Below, piece after piece: positions 1 through 9,352 of a DNA stretch of 64,000 nt. The stretch is from Terriglobia bacterium. GTDB taxonomy: Bacteria > Acidobacteriota > Terriglobia > Terriglobales > Acidobacteriaceae. The stretch covers positions 1-64,000 of the forward strand of contig JAIQFO010000027.1 of the NCBI GenBank assembly GCA_020073215.1. The letters are read 5' to 3'. A model generated the notes under the pieces. It saw only the letters and a program-made list of their open reading frames with translations, was not told the origin of the DNA and ran no database searches. Made by a program: the position numbers and the translations under genes. Position 1 is the first letter of the stretch; the number at the start of each line of letters is the position of its first letter.

Positions 1-110
1 GGTACTACACAGCCGTCCGTCTACTGGCAGAGCGTCGCTCGCCCCTTCGCTTGCGCTTATAGGTCCGCTTACTCCGGTGCCACCCAGAGACTCTGTCAGT
101 CCTCCTGAGG

Positions 111-605
111 TCACGCGCTGTTCTTCCGTTCCGTGCCGTCCGCAATCACCTTGGTACGGTGGGTGAATGAGTAATGTCCCACCACGGTCCGGATGTGCTT
201 CTCCAGAATTTCCGCCAGCTCGCTGGAGGTGTAGGTTCCTTCCGTCAACCATTTTGGATCCTGCCGGTGCCAGACTAGCGTGTGCCCGCGAACCTTCATT
301 CCGTGCCGGATCGCGAAATCCACAACCTTGTCCGCCTCAGAAAAATCGAAAGACTCCCGCTCCGGATGCACCATCTCCCACTTGAGCGTGTCTTCCGGTT
401 CCACCATGTTGAACTCGCGGGCGAGCGTGGCAGCGTAGGCCGCCTCCGAGAGCTGCGCGGGCCTTACCGCCGCGCCGATCAGCATTCCAGCCCCCTGCGC
501 CGCCTCCCGCAGGGACCGTGACTGCTCAGAAACCGCCGCGCCCGAGCCCACGCCAAAGACCGCGGCCGCCAAAATCAAAATAAAGGCCGACCCTCGCCAT
601 GTCAT
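111..605 (-). pseudogene. Truncated GH10 endo-1,4-beta-xylanase (N-terminal part)
   Basis: The translation begins with a signal peptide (MTWRGSAFILILAAAVFGVG) and continues with a recognisable N-terminal half of a family 10 glycoside hydrolase: FNMVEPEDTLKWEMVHPE, FSEADKVVDFAIRHGMKVRGHTLVWH and LAEILEKHIRTVVGHY. GH10 catalytic domains are about 300 residues, with the acid/base Glu in a WDVVNE motif just after HIRTVVGHY. Here homology stops at that point; about 19 unrelated residues follow and then a stop, so both catalytic glutamates are absent. An insertion or rearrangement near base 165 probably broke the gene. I chose the ATG at 605 because it precedes the signal peptide and lies after the end of the upstream gene; an earlier in-frame ATG (674) would overlap that gene. 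Confidence 0.7.
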
Positions 606-637
606 GAGCTCACTCCCATGTGGTCCTGCTCGACGAC

Positions 638-1501
638 TCACTGTGCCCGAGGAAGGAACTTCTGCAAAGGACACTGCTCACACTGCGGTTGTGACTTTAG
701 GCAGTAAGTCTTGCCGACGCCGACGATCAGCCCGTGCATCTCGTTGAATACCTGTACCAGGGGGGAGCGGGCGTTTTCACTCACGGCAGAAGGGGGATGC
801 GAGGATCCACGCGGCCCCTGCGCATACTTGTTTACCGCCGAGACGCCGAGAGCGCCGAGGGCAACTTCTTGATTTCTTGAACAATAGTTTGAATTTAGCC
901 AGGAATTTTCTCGGCGCCCTCGGCGTCTCGGCGGTGAAAAGCCCTCCGCTGCGGGTACCTCGCCCAGCGCCCGCTCAAACAGCAGGCGAATCTCGTCATA
1001 GTCAGCCCCACGGGAAACAATCTGATGCCGCTCCAGAATCCGCCGGGTGTACGCGTCGACCACAAACACGGGGTGATTGCCGGCATACAGCAGAATCGAG
1101 TCCGCAGTCTCCGGTCCCACCCCGTTGAGCGCGAGCAGTTCGCCGCGGAGTTCCGCCGTCGGCCGCGCGAACATCCGCGTCAACGACCCGCCATAACGCG
1201 TATCGAGAAAGCGGACAAACGTTTTCAACCGCTGCGCTTTCTGCCGGAAGTACCCCGCCGGCCGGATCAATTGTTCCAGTTCGTGCTGAGAGGTGCGCCG
1301 GATTCCGCGAATGGTCAGAAGCCGCGCCCTCCGAAGGTTGCCGAGCGCCCTCTCCACGTTTGTCCAGGAAGTGTTCTGCGTTAAATATGCCCCAACCATC
1401 ACCTCAAAGCGCGACTGCGCCGGCCACCAGTGCTGGCGTCCCCAGGCGGAAAACAATGTGTCGTAATAAGCGCGGATCGCGTCGTGTTGGCTTTCGCTCA
1501 T
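638..1501 (-). CDS. HhH-GPD DNA glycosylase (endonuclease III-related, COG2231/MagIII-like) with in-frame repeat insertion
   Basis: This is a base-excision repair glycosylase of the HhH-GPD superfamily. The N-terminal helical part contains FEVMVGAYLTQNTSW, the helix-hairpin-helix is LNGVGPETADS (about residues 126-135) and the catalytic Asp is D149 in VVDAYTRR. Glu replaces the lyase Lys of endonuclease III after the hairpin, so a monofunctional glycosylase is expected. Residues about 187-247 do not belong to the family and coincide with an inverted palindromic repeat (836-942). The C-terminal iron-sulfur loop has C267, C274 and C277, but Leu stands at the fourth Cys position (283). The start could be the ATG at 1501 or an in-frame ATG at 1534; neither has a clear Shine-Dalgarno. 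Whether the enzyme still works is open. Confidence 0.75.
   Translation of the reverse strand: MSESQHDAIRAYYDTLFSAWGRQHWWPAQSRFEVMVGAYLTQNTSWTNVERALGNLRRARLLTIRGIRRTSQHELEQLIRPAGYFRQKAQRLKTFVRFLDTRYGGSLTRMFARPTAELRGELLALNGVGPETADSILLYAGNHPVFVVDAYTRRILERHQIVSRGADYDEIRLLFERALGEVPAAEGFSPPRRRGRRENSWLNSNYCSRNQEVALGALGVSAVNKYAQGPRGSSHPPSAVSENARSPLVQVFNEMHGLIVGVGKTYCLKSQPQCEQCPLQKFLPRAQ
836..942. repeat. Inverted pair of CGCCGAGACGCCGAG-type repeats inside a CDS
   Basis: Bases 836-872 read ACCGCCGAGACGCCGAGAGC and onward; 905-942 carry the same sequence on the opposite strand (CCCTCGGCGTCTCGGCGGTG). The two arms could fold into a long hairpin with a short AT-rich centre. The whole unit is translated in frame within the HhH-GPD gene. 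Confidence 0.8.
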
Positions 1502-1534
1502 GACGGAAGCAGGTTGGAGTGCCAGTGTCACCAT

Positions 1535-1886
1535 TCTAGCCGCCAGCCGAAGATCTCATAACCCCAGGATCAGCCAAGGTTTTCCCCGTGTGCCGGAGCC
1601 TGCCCTGAGCGAAGCCGAAGGGCGCACCCCGTGGTTAAAGCACTTCGCAAGCACCGAAGATCATGGTCGGCCGGTTGTGATCTTCATCACACCGCGCTTT
1701 TCTCGCAAGAACGCCAACAAAAGCGCGTAAAGCCCGCTCTCGCCGCGCAGTACAGGTACCGAAGTTACTTTTGCGGAATGCCTATTGGGTTGACAATTTG
1801 TGTCAGTGCGAATGCTTCTCCGCTGATCCCCCGGCAAATCAGCGGCTTCGCATGGACCTCGCTGTTCGTGGGATTACAGGAGAGAT
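1535..1886. other. Intergenic region upstream of the pilus operon
   Basis: No convincing gene lies here. Bases 1602-1625 contain a partial copy of the dispersed CCTGAGCGAAGCCGAAGG repeat. A TTGACA at 1790-1795 could be a -35 box for pilB, but I see no good -10 at the right distance. An AGGAGA Shine-Dalgarno immediately precedes pilB. Confidence 0.5.
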
Positions 1887-3605
1887 ATGTCTCAGCGGCT
1901 GGGTGATCTGCTCGTAAAAGAAAAGGTCATCACCCTAGAGCAGTTGGAACAGGCGACCAAACTCCAGAAGGAGTCGCACTCCCGCCTCGCCTCCGCCCTG
2001 GTGAAGTTGGGCTTCCTCTCCGACGAGGACGTCACCAACTTCCTCTCGCGCCAGTACGGCGTCCCCGCCATTAATCTTTCTTACTTTGAAATCGACCCCG
2101 CCGTCGTCAAGCTGATTCCCTACGAAACCGCGAAACGCTATCAGATCTTGCCGCTCAGCCGCGTCGGCGCTTCCCTCACCATCGCCATGGTCGATCCCAC
2201 CAACGTCTTCGCCATGGACGATATCAAGTTCATGACCGGCTTCAACATTGAGCCGGTCGTGGCTTCGGAAAGCTCGATCCTCGAGGGCATTGAAAAGGCC
2301 TACGGCACTTCCAAGGAAGCCGAACTCGAGCAGGTCATGCAGTCGATCAACGACAGCGGGGAAGGCACCGACATCGAGGTCCAGGCCGAAGCGCAGGAGC
2401 TTGAACTCAAGGAACTCGAGAAAGCGGCCGACGAAGCTCCCATTGTCAAGCTCGTGAACTTGGTCCTCACCGATGCCGTGAAACGCGGCGCCAGTGACAT
2501 TCACTTGGAGCCGTACGAAAAGGAATTCCGCGTCCGCTTCCGCATCGACGGCGTGCTGCAGTTGATCATGAATCCGCCGCTCAAACTGAAAGACGCCATC
2601 ACTTCCCGCCTCAAGATCATGGCCAAGCTCGACATCAGCGAAAAGCGCCTGCCGCAAGACGGCCGCATCATGCTGAAAATGAACATCGGTGGCAAGAAGA
2701 AGCAGCTCGATTTCCGCGTTTCCACGCTGCCCACGCTCTGGGGCGAGAAGATCGTGCTCCGCCTCCTCGACAAGGAAAATCTGCGCCTCGACATGACCAA
2801 ACTCGGTTTCGAGCAGGAGTCCCTGGTCAAATTCGAAAAGGCCATCCTCAAGCCCTACGGCATGGTGCTGGTCACGGGGCCGACCGGATCGGGCAAGACC
2901 AACACGCTTTACTCTTCCATCTCGCGCTTGAACCAGCCCGATACCAACATCATGACCGCCGAGGACCCGGTCGAGTTTCAACTGGGAGGCGTGAACCAGG
3001 TGCAGATGAAGGAGCAGATCGGCCTGAATTTTGCCGCCGCCCTGCGCGCCTTCCTGCGCCAGGACCCCAACATCATCCTGGTCGGCGAAATCCGCGATTT
3101 TGAAACCGCCGAGATCGCCATCAAGGCCGCCCTCACCGGCCACCTCGTCCTGTCCACGCTCCACACCAACGGCGCCCCCGAAACCATTACCCGTCTCATG
3201 AACATGGGCATCGAGCCCTTCCTGGTCGCGACTTCGGTTCACCTGATCTGCGCCCAGCGCCTGGTCCGGCGAATCTGCAAGGACTGTGCCGAGCCCGTCG
3301 AGATGCCGACGCAGGCCCTGATCGATGAAGGCTACACCCCCGAAGAGGCCAAGACGGTGCAGATCATGAAGGGCAAAGGCTGCGCCACCTGCAACAAAAC
3401 CGGTTACAAAGGCCGCACCGGATTGTACGAAGTGATGGAAGTCGACGATGAAATCAAGGAACTGGTTTTAGTGGGCGCTTCGGCGCTCGAACTCAAGAAG
3501 AAAGCGATTGAACGCGGCATGATCACCCTGCGCCGTAGCGGGTTGATCAAGGTCGCGCAAGGTTGGACCACGCTCGAAGAAGTGGCTCGCGAAACGATCC
3601 ACTAA
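1887..3605 (+). CDS. pilB: Type IV pilus assembly ATPase PilB
   Basis: PilB is the cytoplasmic hexameric ATPase that powers pilus extension. At 572 residues the length is typical. The N-terminal MshEN domain has the repeated pattern RLGDLL...L..A...Q followed by LASALVKLGFLSDED, the layout that binds cyclic di-GMP in MshE-type ATPases, so c-di-GMP control is plausible. The catalytic part has Walker A GPTGSGKT (331-338), Walker B ILVGEIRD (about 396-403) and the tetracysteine zinc site CKDC/CATC (about 464-502). A Shine-Dalgarno (AGGAGA) precedes the ATG. It heads a co-directional pilB-T-C-S-R cluster; no pilin gene is present in the window. Confidence 0.95.
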   Translation: MSQRLGDLLVKEKVITLEQLEQATKLQKESHSRLASALVKLGFLSDEDVTNFLSRQYGVPAINLSYFEIDPAVVKLIPYETAKRYQILPLSRVGASLTIAMVDPTNVFAMDDIKFMTGFNIEPVVASESSILEGIEKAYGTSKEAELEQVMQSINDSGEGTDIEVQAEAQELELKELEKAADEAPIVKLVNLVLTDAVKRGASDIHLEPYEKEFRVRFRIDGVLQLIMNPPLKLKDAITSRLKIMAKLDISEKRLPQDGRIMLKMNIGGKKKQLDFRVSTLPTLWGEKIVLRLLDKENLRLDMTKLGFEQESLVKFEKAILKPYGMVLVTGPTGSGKTNTLYSSISRLNQPDTNIMTAEDPVEFQLGGVNQVQMKEQIGLNFAAALRAFLRQDPNIILVGEIRDFETAEIAIKAALTGHLVLSTLHTNGAPETITRLMNMGIEPFLVATSVHLICAQRLVRRICKDCAEPVEMPTQALIDEGYTPEEAKTVQIMKGKGCATCNKTGYKGRTGLYEVMEVDDEIKELVLVGASALELKKKAIERGMITLRRSGLIKVAQGWTTLEEVARETIH

Positions 3606-3631
3606 AAACGGCAGAAGGAAAGAAAAAAACT

Positions 3632-4759
3632 ATGTCACTCTCGTTAAGCGATCTGCTCCGCCGCATGCTGGAGATGAACGGAAGCGACCTCCACATCACC
3701 ACCAACTCGCCCCCTCAAATTCGCGTGCACGGGCACCTCGTGCCCCTCGACCTGCCGCAGTTGACGCCCGCCGAGACCAAGCAACTCGCCTACAGCGTCA
3801 TGACCGATTCGCAGAAGCACCGTTTCGAGGAAAACCTCGAACTCGACTTCTCCTTCGGCCTGAAAGGCTTGGCTCGCTTCCGCTCCAACATCTTCAACCA
3901 GCGTGGCGCTACGGCTTGCGTGTTCCGTCTGATTCCGTTTGAGATCAAATCGTTCCACCAGTTGGGCCTGCCTCCGGTGGTCAGCAAGATGTGCGACAAG
4001 CCGCGCGGGTTGGTGCTGGTGACCGGGCCGACCGGTTCGGGGAAGTCCACCACCCTGGCCGCCATGATCGACAAGGTCAATACGGAACGCCATGAACACA
4101 TCCTCACCATCGAGGACCCGATCGAGTTCGTGCACATGAACAAGAACTGCGTCGTCAATCAGCGCGAATTGCACTCGGACACCAAGAGCTTCACCGATGC
4201 CCTGCGCGCCGCCCTTCGTGAAGACCCGGACGTGGTGCTGATCGGCGAAATGCGCGACCTCGAAACCATCGAGTCCGCCCTGCGCATCGCGGAAACCGGC
4301 CACCTCACTTTCGCCACCTTGCATACCAATTCGGCATCGTCCACCATCAACCGCATCATCGACGTGTTCCCCTCGCACCAGCAGTCGCAGATTCGCGCCC
4401 AGCTTTCGCTGGTGCTCGAAGGCATCATGTGTCAAAGCCTGTTGCCAAGAATCGACGGCAAGGGACGCGCCATGTGCATGGAAATCCTGGTGCCCAATGC
4501 GGCCGTGCGCAACCTCATCCGCGAAGACAAGATTCACCAGATCTACTCCTCCATGCAGTCTGGCCAGGAGAAGTTTGGCATGCAGACCTTCAACCAGTCG
4601 CTCGCCAACGCCTACTTCCAGAAGCAGATCACCCTGGAAATGGCGCTGACGCGCTCCAGCAACCAGGACGAATTGCAGGAAATGATCGCCCGCGGCGCCA
4701 CCTTCGTGAACCGGGGTGGTCCCGCTCCGTTGGCCAAGGGAGCCGCCGGGAAACACTGA
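3632..4759 (+). CDS. pilT: Type IV pilus retraction ATPase PilT
   Basis: PilT drives pilus depolymerisation and twitching motility. The 375-residue protein starts MSLSLSDLLRRMLEMNGSDLH, a standard PilT N-terminus, so I placed the start at the ATG at 3632 rather than an in-frame ATG at 3563 that would lie inside pilB. Walker A is GPTGSGKST (132-140), Walker B is VVLIGEMRD, and the PilT signature AVRNLIRE is present near the C-terminus. The gene follows pilB by 26 bp. Confidence 0.95.
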   Translation: MSLSLSDLLRRMLEMNGSDLHITTNSPPQIRVHGHLVPLDLPQLTPAETKQLAYSVMTDSQKHRFEENLELDFSFGLKGLARFRSNIFNQRGATACVFRLIPFEIKSFHQLGLPPVVSKMCDKPRGLVLVTGPTGSGKSTTLAAMIDKVNTERHEHILTIEDPIEFVHMNKNCVVNQRELHSDTKSFTDALRAALREDPDVVLIGEMRDLETIESALRIAETGHLTFATLHTNSASSTINRIIDVFPSHQQSQIRAQLSLVLEGIMCQSLLPRIDGKGRAMCMEILVPNAAVRNLIREDKIHQIYSSMQSGQEKFGMQTFNQSLANAYFQKQITLEMALTRSSNQDELQEMIARGATFVNRGGPAPLAKGAAGKH

Positions 4760-4903
4760 CATCGAAAAAATGTTCGGTAGCACACCGGACCGCAAGACAA
4801 GAGAAGACACGAACGAAGATTCGAACGACGAGACAACCGGGAACGGGCCGCTGGCAGCATCGGCAGCCCGCGCCGGTGGAACACGGAGAAGGAGAAAGCC
4901 AAT

Positions 4904-6112
4904 ATGCCGGTTTTTACGTTTTCGGGAAAGACCGCTTCGGGTGAGAAAGTTCAGGGCGAGCGCACCGCCGCCAACAAGGACGGACTCGCCTCTCAACTTC
5001 GCAGGGAACGCATCACGCCCGGCTCCATCCGGGAAAAGGGCAAGGAATTCTCCCTGCCCACGTTTGGCAGCGGCAAGGTCAAGGTCAAGGATGTTGCCGT
5101 GTTCTTCCGCCAGTTCTCGGTCATGATTGACGCCGGCCTGCCCCTGGTCCAGTGCCTGGAGATTCTCGGCGCCAACCAGGAGAACCCCACCTTTCAGAAA
5201 ACGCTGATGGGGGTCCGCACCACCGTCGAGGGTGGCGCCACGCTGGCCAACGCCATGCGCCAGTATCCGGCCGTCTTCGACGACCTCACCACCAACATGA
5301 TCGAGGCGGGCGAGACCGGCGGTATTCTCGACATCATCCTGCAGCGCCTGGCCATCTACGTCGAGAAAGCGGTGAAACTGCGAGCTGCCATTAAGTCGGC
5401 GTTGATCTACCCGGTTTCCGTCGTCTCCCTCGCTGGCCTGATCGTGGGCGCGCTGCTCAAGTGGGTGGTGCCGATCTTCGCCAACCTCTTTGTCGGCTTG
5501 GGAGTCACCCTTCCGCTGCCGACCCGCCTGGTAATCGGCCTCAGTGGCTTTGTGGGTTCCTTCTGGTGGGTCATGATCGGGAGTAGCGTCGCCTCCATCT
5601 TCGCCATCAAGCAGATTCGCAAGCACCCGCGAGGACGCTATTACTTCGATGCCTTCCTGCTCAAGATGCCGGTCATCGGAATCCTTCTGCGCAAGATCGC
5701 GGTCGCCCGCTTTACCCGAACTCTGGGCACGCTCATCACCTCCGGCGTTCCCATCCTCGAGGGCCTGGCCATTACCGCCCGCACCTCGGGCAACGCCGTG
5801 CTGGAAGAAGCGCTGATGAAGGTGCGCAAGGCCATCGAAGAAGGCCGCACCATCGTCGATCCCCTGCGCGAATGCGGCGTCTTCCCCAACATGGTGACCC
5901 AGATGATCGGCGTCGGCGAAGCCACCGGCGCCATGGACTCCATGCTGCAGAAGATCGCGGACTTCTATGAAGACGAAGTCGATGCCGCCACCAAGGACAT
6001 GCTGGCCATGCTCGAACCGATCATCATCGGCATGCTCGGCGTCAGCATTGGAGGCATCGTCGTTTCTCTGTACTTGCCGTTGTTCTCCATGATCTCGAAA
6101 CTGGCGGGATAG
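4904..6112 (+). CDS. pilC: Type IV pilus inner-membrane platform protein PilC
   Basis: PilC is the polytopic membrane platform that couples PilB/PilT to pilin movement. The 402-residue product has the two T2SSF/GspF repeats, each with FFRQFSVMIDAGLPL- or FTRTLGTLITSGVPI-type openings and GGTL/VGEATGAM-type endings, and the conserved C-terminus IIIGMLGVSIGGIVVSLYLPLF. The 144-bp gap from pilT holds nothing I recognise. Confidence 0.95.
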   Translation: MPVFTFSGKTASGEKVQGERTAANKDGLASQLRRERITPGSIREKGKEFSLPTFGSGKVKVKDVAVFFRQFSVMIDAGLPLVQCLEILGANQENPTFQKTLMGVRTTVEGGATLANAMRQYPAVFDDLTTNMIEAGETGGILDIILQRLAIYVEKAVKLRAAIKSALIYPVSVVSLAGLIVGALLKWVVPIFANLFVGLGVTLPLPTRLVIGLSGFVGSFWWVMIGSSVASIFAIKQIRKHPRGRYYFDAFLLKMPVIGILLRKIAVARFTRTLGTLITSGVPILEGLAITARTSGNAVLEEALMKVRKAIEEGRTIVDPLRECGVFPNMVTQMIGVGEATGAMDSMLQKIADFYEDEVDAATKDMLAMLEPIIIGMLGVSIGGIVVSLYLPLFSMISKLAG

Positions 6113-6214
6113 AAAGGTAATCGTGGGTCGATAGTCGCCGGGCGCAACCTCCCGGCGCTAGCGACGAACCCCGGAAATCCGGGCGACATCGAAGAACGAC
6201 GAACGGCGAAAGAC

Positions 6215-7912
6215 ATGCACCCCATTTCCGATGAGCGCAACTGGCTGACCTGGCTGGTCAAGGTTCGCATCCTGATCCTCCTGGTTCTGCTCGCCATCGA
6301 ACTCGCCGTCATCCGCCTTACTCCCAGCCCCCTGCCCCTTCTGCCCTTCCTCACCGGAATGGTGCTGTGGTTCGTGCTCTCATTGTTCTTCCTCTTTCTG
6401 GTTTCGGTCTGGAGCGAACACCGCCTCCAGGCCATCCTTCAAGTCCTCTCCGATCTGGCCATGGTCACCCTGGTCGTCCATGTCACCGGAGGCATCGACA
6501 GTTCCCTCAACTTTCTCTATCCCCTGGTCATCGTGGTCGCTTGCATGCTTCTGCCTCGATCCTGGGGATATCTCAGCGCCGCCCTGGCTTTCATCTCCTT
6601 CGGAGCCATCCTCGAACTCGACTATTACGGGGTCGTCCCCTCCTACGCCAACTCGCATCCCAAACTGCAGGCGCTGCAGGTAGTCGTCTTCGTCAACCTG
6701 TTTGCCTATTTCGCCATCGCCTACCTGGCCGGTCTGCTCATGAGCAAGCTCCGCCAGGTGGATGTGCAACTCAAGGACGCCAGCGGCGCCCTCGAAAATC
6801 TCCAGGCGCTCCACGAAAATATCGTGCAGTCCATGAGCGGCGGCGTCATCGCCACCGGCCTCGATGGACGCATCACCCTGGTCAATCGAGCCGCCCAGCA
6901 ACTGCTCGGGATCCCCGAGGCCGAGTTGTGCGGACGCTCCGTAGCCGACCTTTTTCAGGATCCCCTACCCCATTTCGGCGTGGCTCGAAGCGATGCCGAA
7001 GTTCGCTACCATGCCGTCAACGGCTTCCGCAAGACCTTTCGTGTGTTGGTTTCCGCTCTCAACCTCACCGCGCGCGGCGACCTGGGCTTTGTCTATTCGT
7101 TCGACGATCTCACCGAAATCCGCCGCCTGGAACGCGAAGTCCGCATGCAGGATCGCTTGGCCGCCGTGGGCCGCCTGGCCGCCGCCATCGCTCACGAAAT
7201 CCGGAATCCCCTCACCTCCATTGCCGGCTCCGTCGGCATGTTGTCCGATATCCCCACTCTGAATTCCGAAGAGCGCCACCTCCTGCAGATTGTCACCCGC
7301 GAGTCCGATCGCCTCAACAACATCATCACCGATTTTCTGGCTTACTCCCGCGGTAAACAGTATCGCTTCGAGCGCGTCGATCTCATTCCTTTGCTCCAGG
7401 ACACTCTCACCTTGCTCGAACACCGCCTCACCGTCGAGAGCGCGGGCATCGAACTCAAGCGCAACTTTGCCAAGTCCGAGGCTTGGGTGCTGGCCGATGG
7501 CGACAAGCTCAAACAGGTGTTCTGGAACTTCTCGGAAAACGCGGTGCGCGCAATCAGGACCACGGGCAAAACTGGAACCCTCACCGTATCTCTCGTCGAG
7601 CGCGGCCCGGACTGGGAAATGAGCTTTGCCGATACCGGCCCCGGCATCAATCCCCAGCAGACGGATAAGATCTTCGAGCCCTTCCAGTCCTGCTTTGCCG
7701 ACGGAACCGGCCTCGGCCTCGCCATCGTGTACCAGATCGTCCAGGCCCATGAGGGCAAGGTGTGGGCGAGGTCCGAACTCGGCAAGGGTACCAGCTTTGT
7801 CGTCCGCCTCAGGCGGTTCGATCAGGCCCTCACTGCCGGCGGAACTTCTTCGGCATCGCAATCTGACCAAGCCGCGCTTGCGTCAGCAGCGGGAGGAGGC
7901 ACGCGTGGGTAA
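6215..7912 (+). CDS. pilS: PilS-type sensor histidine kinase
   Basis: This is the membrane sensor of a PilS/PilR two-component system. The N-terminal 190 residues contain about six hydrophobic segments as in PilS (LVKVRILILLVLLAIELAVI onwards), followed by a PAS domain (about 200-310; IVQSMSGGVIATGLDGRI), a HisKA dimerisation helix with phospho-acceptor His327 in AHEIRNPLTSI, and an HATPase domain with the N, G1 and G2 boxes (FWNFSENAVRAI, DTGPGI, GTGLGLAIV). The end overlaps pilR by 8 bp, so translation is probably coupled. In known systems PilS monitors pilin in the membrane and controls pilA; the target here is not in the window. Confidence 0.9.
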   Translation: MHPISDERNWLTWLVKVRILILLVLLAIELAVIRLTPSPLPLLPFLTGMVLWFVLSLFFLFLVSVWSEHRLQAILQVLSDLAMVTLVVHVTGGIDSSLNFLYPLVIVVACMLLPRSWGYLSAALAFISFGAILELDYYGVVPSYANSHPKLQALQVVVFVNLFAYFAIAYLAGLLMSKLRQVDVQLKDASGALENLQALHENIVQSMSGGVIATGLDGRITLVNRAAQQLLGIPEAELCGRSVADLFQDPLPHFGVARSDAEVRYHAVNGFRKTFRVLVSALNLTARGDLGFVYSFDDLTEIRRLEREVRMQDRLAAVGRLAAAIAHEIRNPLTSIAGSVGMLSDIPTLNSEERHLLQIVTRESDRLNNIITDFLAYSRGKQYRFERVDLIPLLQDTLTLLEHRLTVESAGIELKRNFAKSEAWVLADGDKLKQVFWNFSENAVRAIRTTGKTGTLTVSLVERGPDWEMSFADTGPGINPQQTDKIFEPFQSCFADGTGLGLAIVYQIVQAHEGKVWARSELGKGTSFVVRLRRFDQALTAGGTSSASQSDQAALASAAGGGTRG

Positions 7913-9296
7913 CATCCTGGTCTGCGACGATGAGCGCTCCATCTGCGAACTGCTCGACATTGCTCTACGCCGCGATGGCCATAAGGTCGAAACCGTCACC
8001 GGCGGCGAAGCCGCCAAGCGCAAAATCGACAGCGCCCTGTTCGATGTGATCGTGACCGACATCAAGATGCCCGCCGTCGACGGCGTCGAAGTCCTGCGCC
8101 ACGCCCACCAGGTTTCGCCCGATTCCGCCGTGATCTTGATGACCGCCGTCGACGACTACGAAGCCGCCGTCGAGGCCGTCAAAGCCGGCGGCGCCACCGA
8201 TTACATCCGCAAGAGTCCCGGCCTCGTGGACGAGGTCAAACTCGCTATCACCCGCTCTCTCACGCGCGTTTCCCTCAGCCGTCAGAACTTTGCCCTGCGC
8301 CGCGACGCCGCCACCCGCAACTCGCTCGACAACATTGTTGGCGCCAGCCCCGCGCTCGAAAAGTTGAAGCAGACGATCCGCACCGTGGCTACCACCAGCA
8401 GCACCATCCTGGTCTACGGTGAAAGCGGAACCGGCAAGGAACTCGTGGCCCGCGCGGTGCATACCTGTTCGCCGCGAGCCGCCGAGGCTTTTGTCTCCGT
8501 CAACTGCGGCGCCTTCCCGGAGACCCTGCTCGAAAGCGAACTCTTCGGATACGTCAAGGGAGCCTTCACCGGAGCCAACCAGAACCGCCGCGGCCTGTTC
8601 GAAGTCGCCGACCAGGGCACGATTTTTCTCGACGAGATCGGTGACATGACCATGCCCATGCAGGTCAAACTGCTGCGCGTGCTGCAGGAACGCACCGTGC
8701 GTCCGGTAGGTGGCACCAGCGAGATCCCCGTGGACGTCCGCGTCATCGCCGCCACTAACCGCGATCTCGACCGCCAGGTCACCGAGGGTACCTTCCGCGA
8801 GGATCTCTACTATCGCCTCAACGTCATTCCCATCCGCGTCCCCAGCCTGCGCGAACGCCGCGAAGACGTTCCCCTCCTGGCCAATCACTTCCTGAAAAAA
8901 TATGCCCCCGGGGCGGGCAAGAGCATCCACTCCGTCGCCGCTCAGTCGCTCGAAGCTCTGACCGGCTACGACTGGCCGGGCAACGTCCGCCAACTGGAGA
9001 ACACGATCGAACGCGCTGTGGCGATGGAAACCGCCAGCGAACTCCATGTCGAGTTGCCGGCCGAGCGTCCCAAGGCTCGCGCCGTAGCCGCCGGCGCGGA
9101 AACCGCCGCCATGGCCGCAGCCGCGGGCACCGTTCTACCCGAAGGCGTCAACATGGAAAACTACGTCGCCCAGATCGAGCGCGGGCTGCTGCAATCTGCT
9201 CTCGGACAAACCCACGGCGTGCAGGTCCGGGCCGCCGACGTCTTAGGCATCTCCTACCGCTCGTTCCGCCACCTGATGAAGAAGTACGAACTGTAA
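7905..9296 (+). CDS. pilR: PilR-type sigma-54-dependent response regulator
   Basis: The protein has an N-terminal receiver domain (NILVCDDERS; phospho-acceptor Asp in VIVTDIKMP), a central AAA+ domain with Walker A GESGTGKE and the sigma-54 contact loop GAFTGA, and a C-terminal Fis-type helix-turn-helix (VQVRAADVLGISYRSFRHLM). I chose the GTG at 7905 because GGAGGAGG lies 6-13 bp upstream and the receiver domain begins at residue 2; a longer ORF from 7626 would run out of frame through the pilS ATPase domain. At 463 residues the length is normal. Confidence 0.93.
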   Translation: MGNILVCDDERSICELLDIALRRDGHKVETVTGGEAAKRKIDSALFDVIVTDIKMPAVDGVEVLRHAHQVSPDSAVILMTAVDDYEAAVEAVKAGGATDYIRKSPGLVDEVKLAITRSLTRVSLSRQNFALRRDAATRNSLDNIVGASPALEKLKQTIRTVATTSSTILVYGESGTGKELVARAVHTCSPRAAEAFVSVNCGAFPETLLESELFGYVKGAFTGANQNRRGLFEVADQGTIFLDEIGDMTMPMQVKLLRVLQERTVRPVGGTSEIPVDVRVIAATNRDLDRQVTEGTFREDLYYRLNVIPIRVPSLRERREDVPLLANHFLKKYAPGAGKSIHSVAAQSLEALTGYDWPGNVRQLENTIERAVAMETASELHVELPAERPKARAVAAGAETAAMAAAAGTVLPEGVNMENYVAQIERGLLQSALGQTHGVQVRAADVLGISYRSFRHLMKKYEL

Positions 9297-9307
9297 GACT
9301 GAGCGAC

Positions 9308-9341
9308 CAGCCGTCAGCTCTCAGTCATCAGTTATCAGTCG
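9308..9341. repeat. 7-bp tandem unit array (CAGTCAT-like)
   Basis: Degenerate 7-bp units CAGCTCT, CAGTCAT, CAGTTAT and CAGTCGC follow one another directly after pilR. This is the shortest of several 7- to 8-bp arrays found only between genes in this window. Confidence 0.6.
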
Positions 9342-9352
9342 CCCTACCACGT

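Noticed and set aside
1790..1795. TTGACA upstream of pilB as a definite promoter
   Set aside because: No acceptable -10 hexamer lies 15-19 bp downstream; kept only as a note.
1935..3242. Long minus-strand frame (435 codons) opposite pilB
   Set aside because: It is antisense to a clear PilB, low in complexity (Asp/Gly/His-rich) and without any family motif; an effect of GC-rich codon use.
3644..5626. Long minus-strand frame (660 codons) opposite pilT and pilC
   Set aside because: It spans two real genes and an intergenic gap, with no start signal and composition typical of antisense frames.
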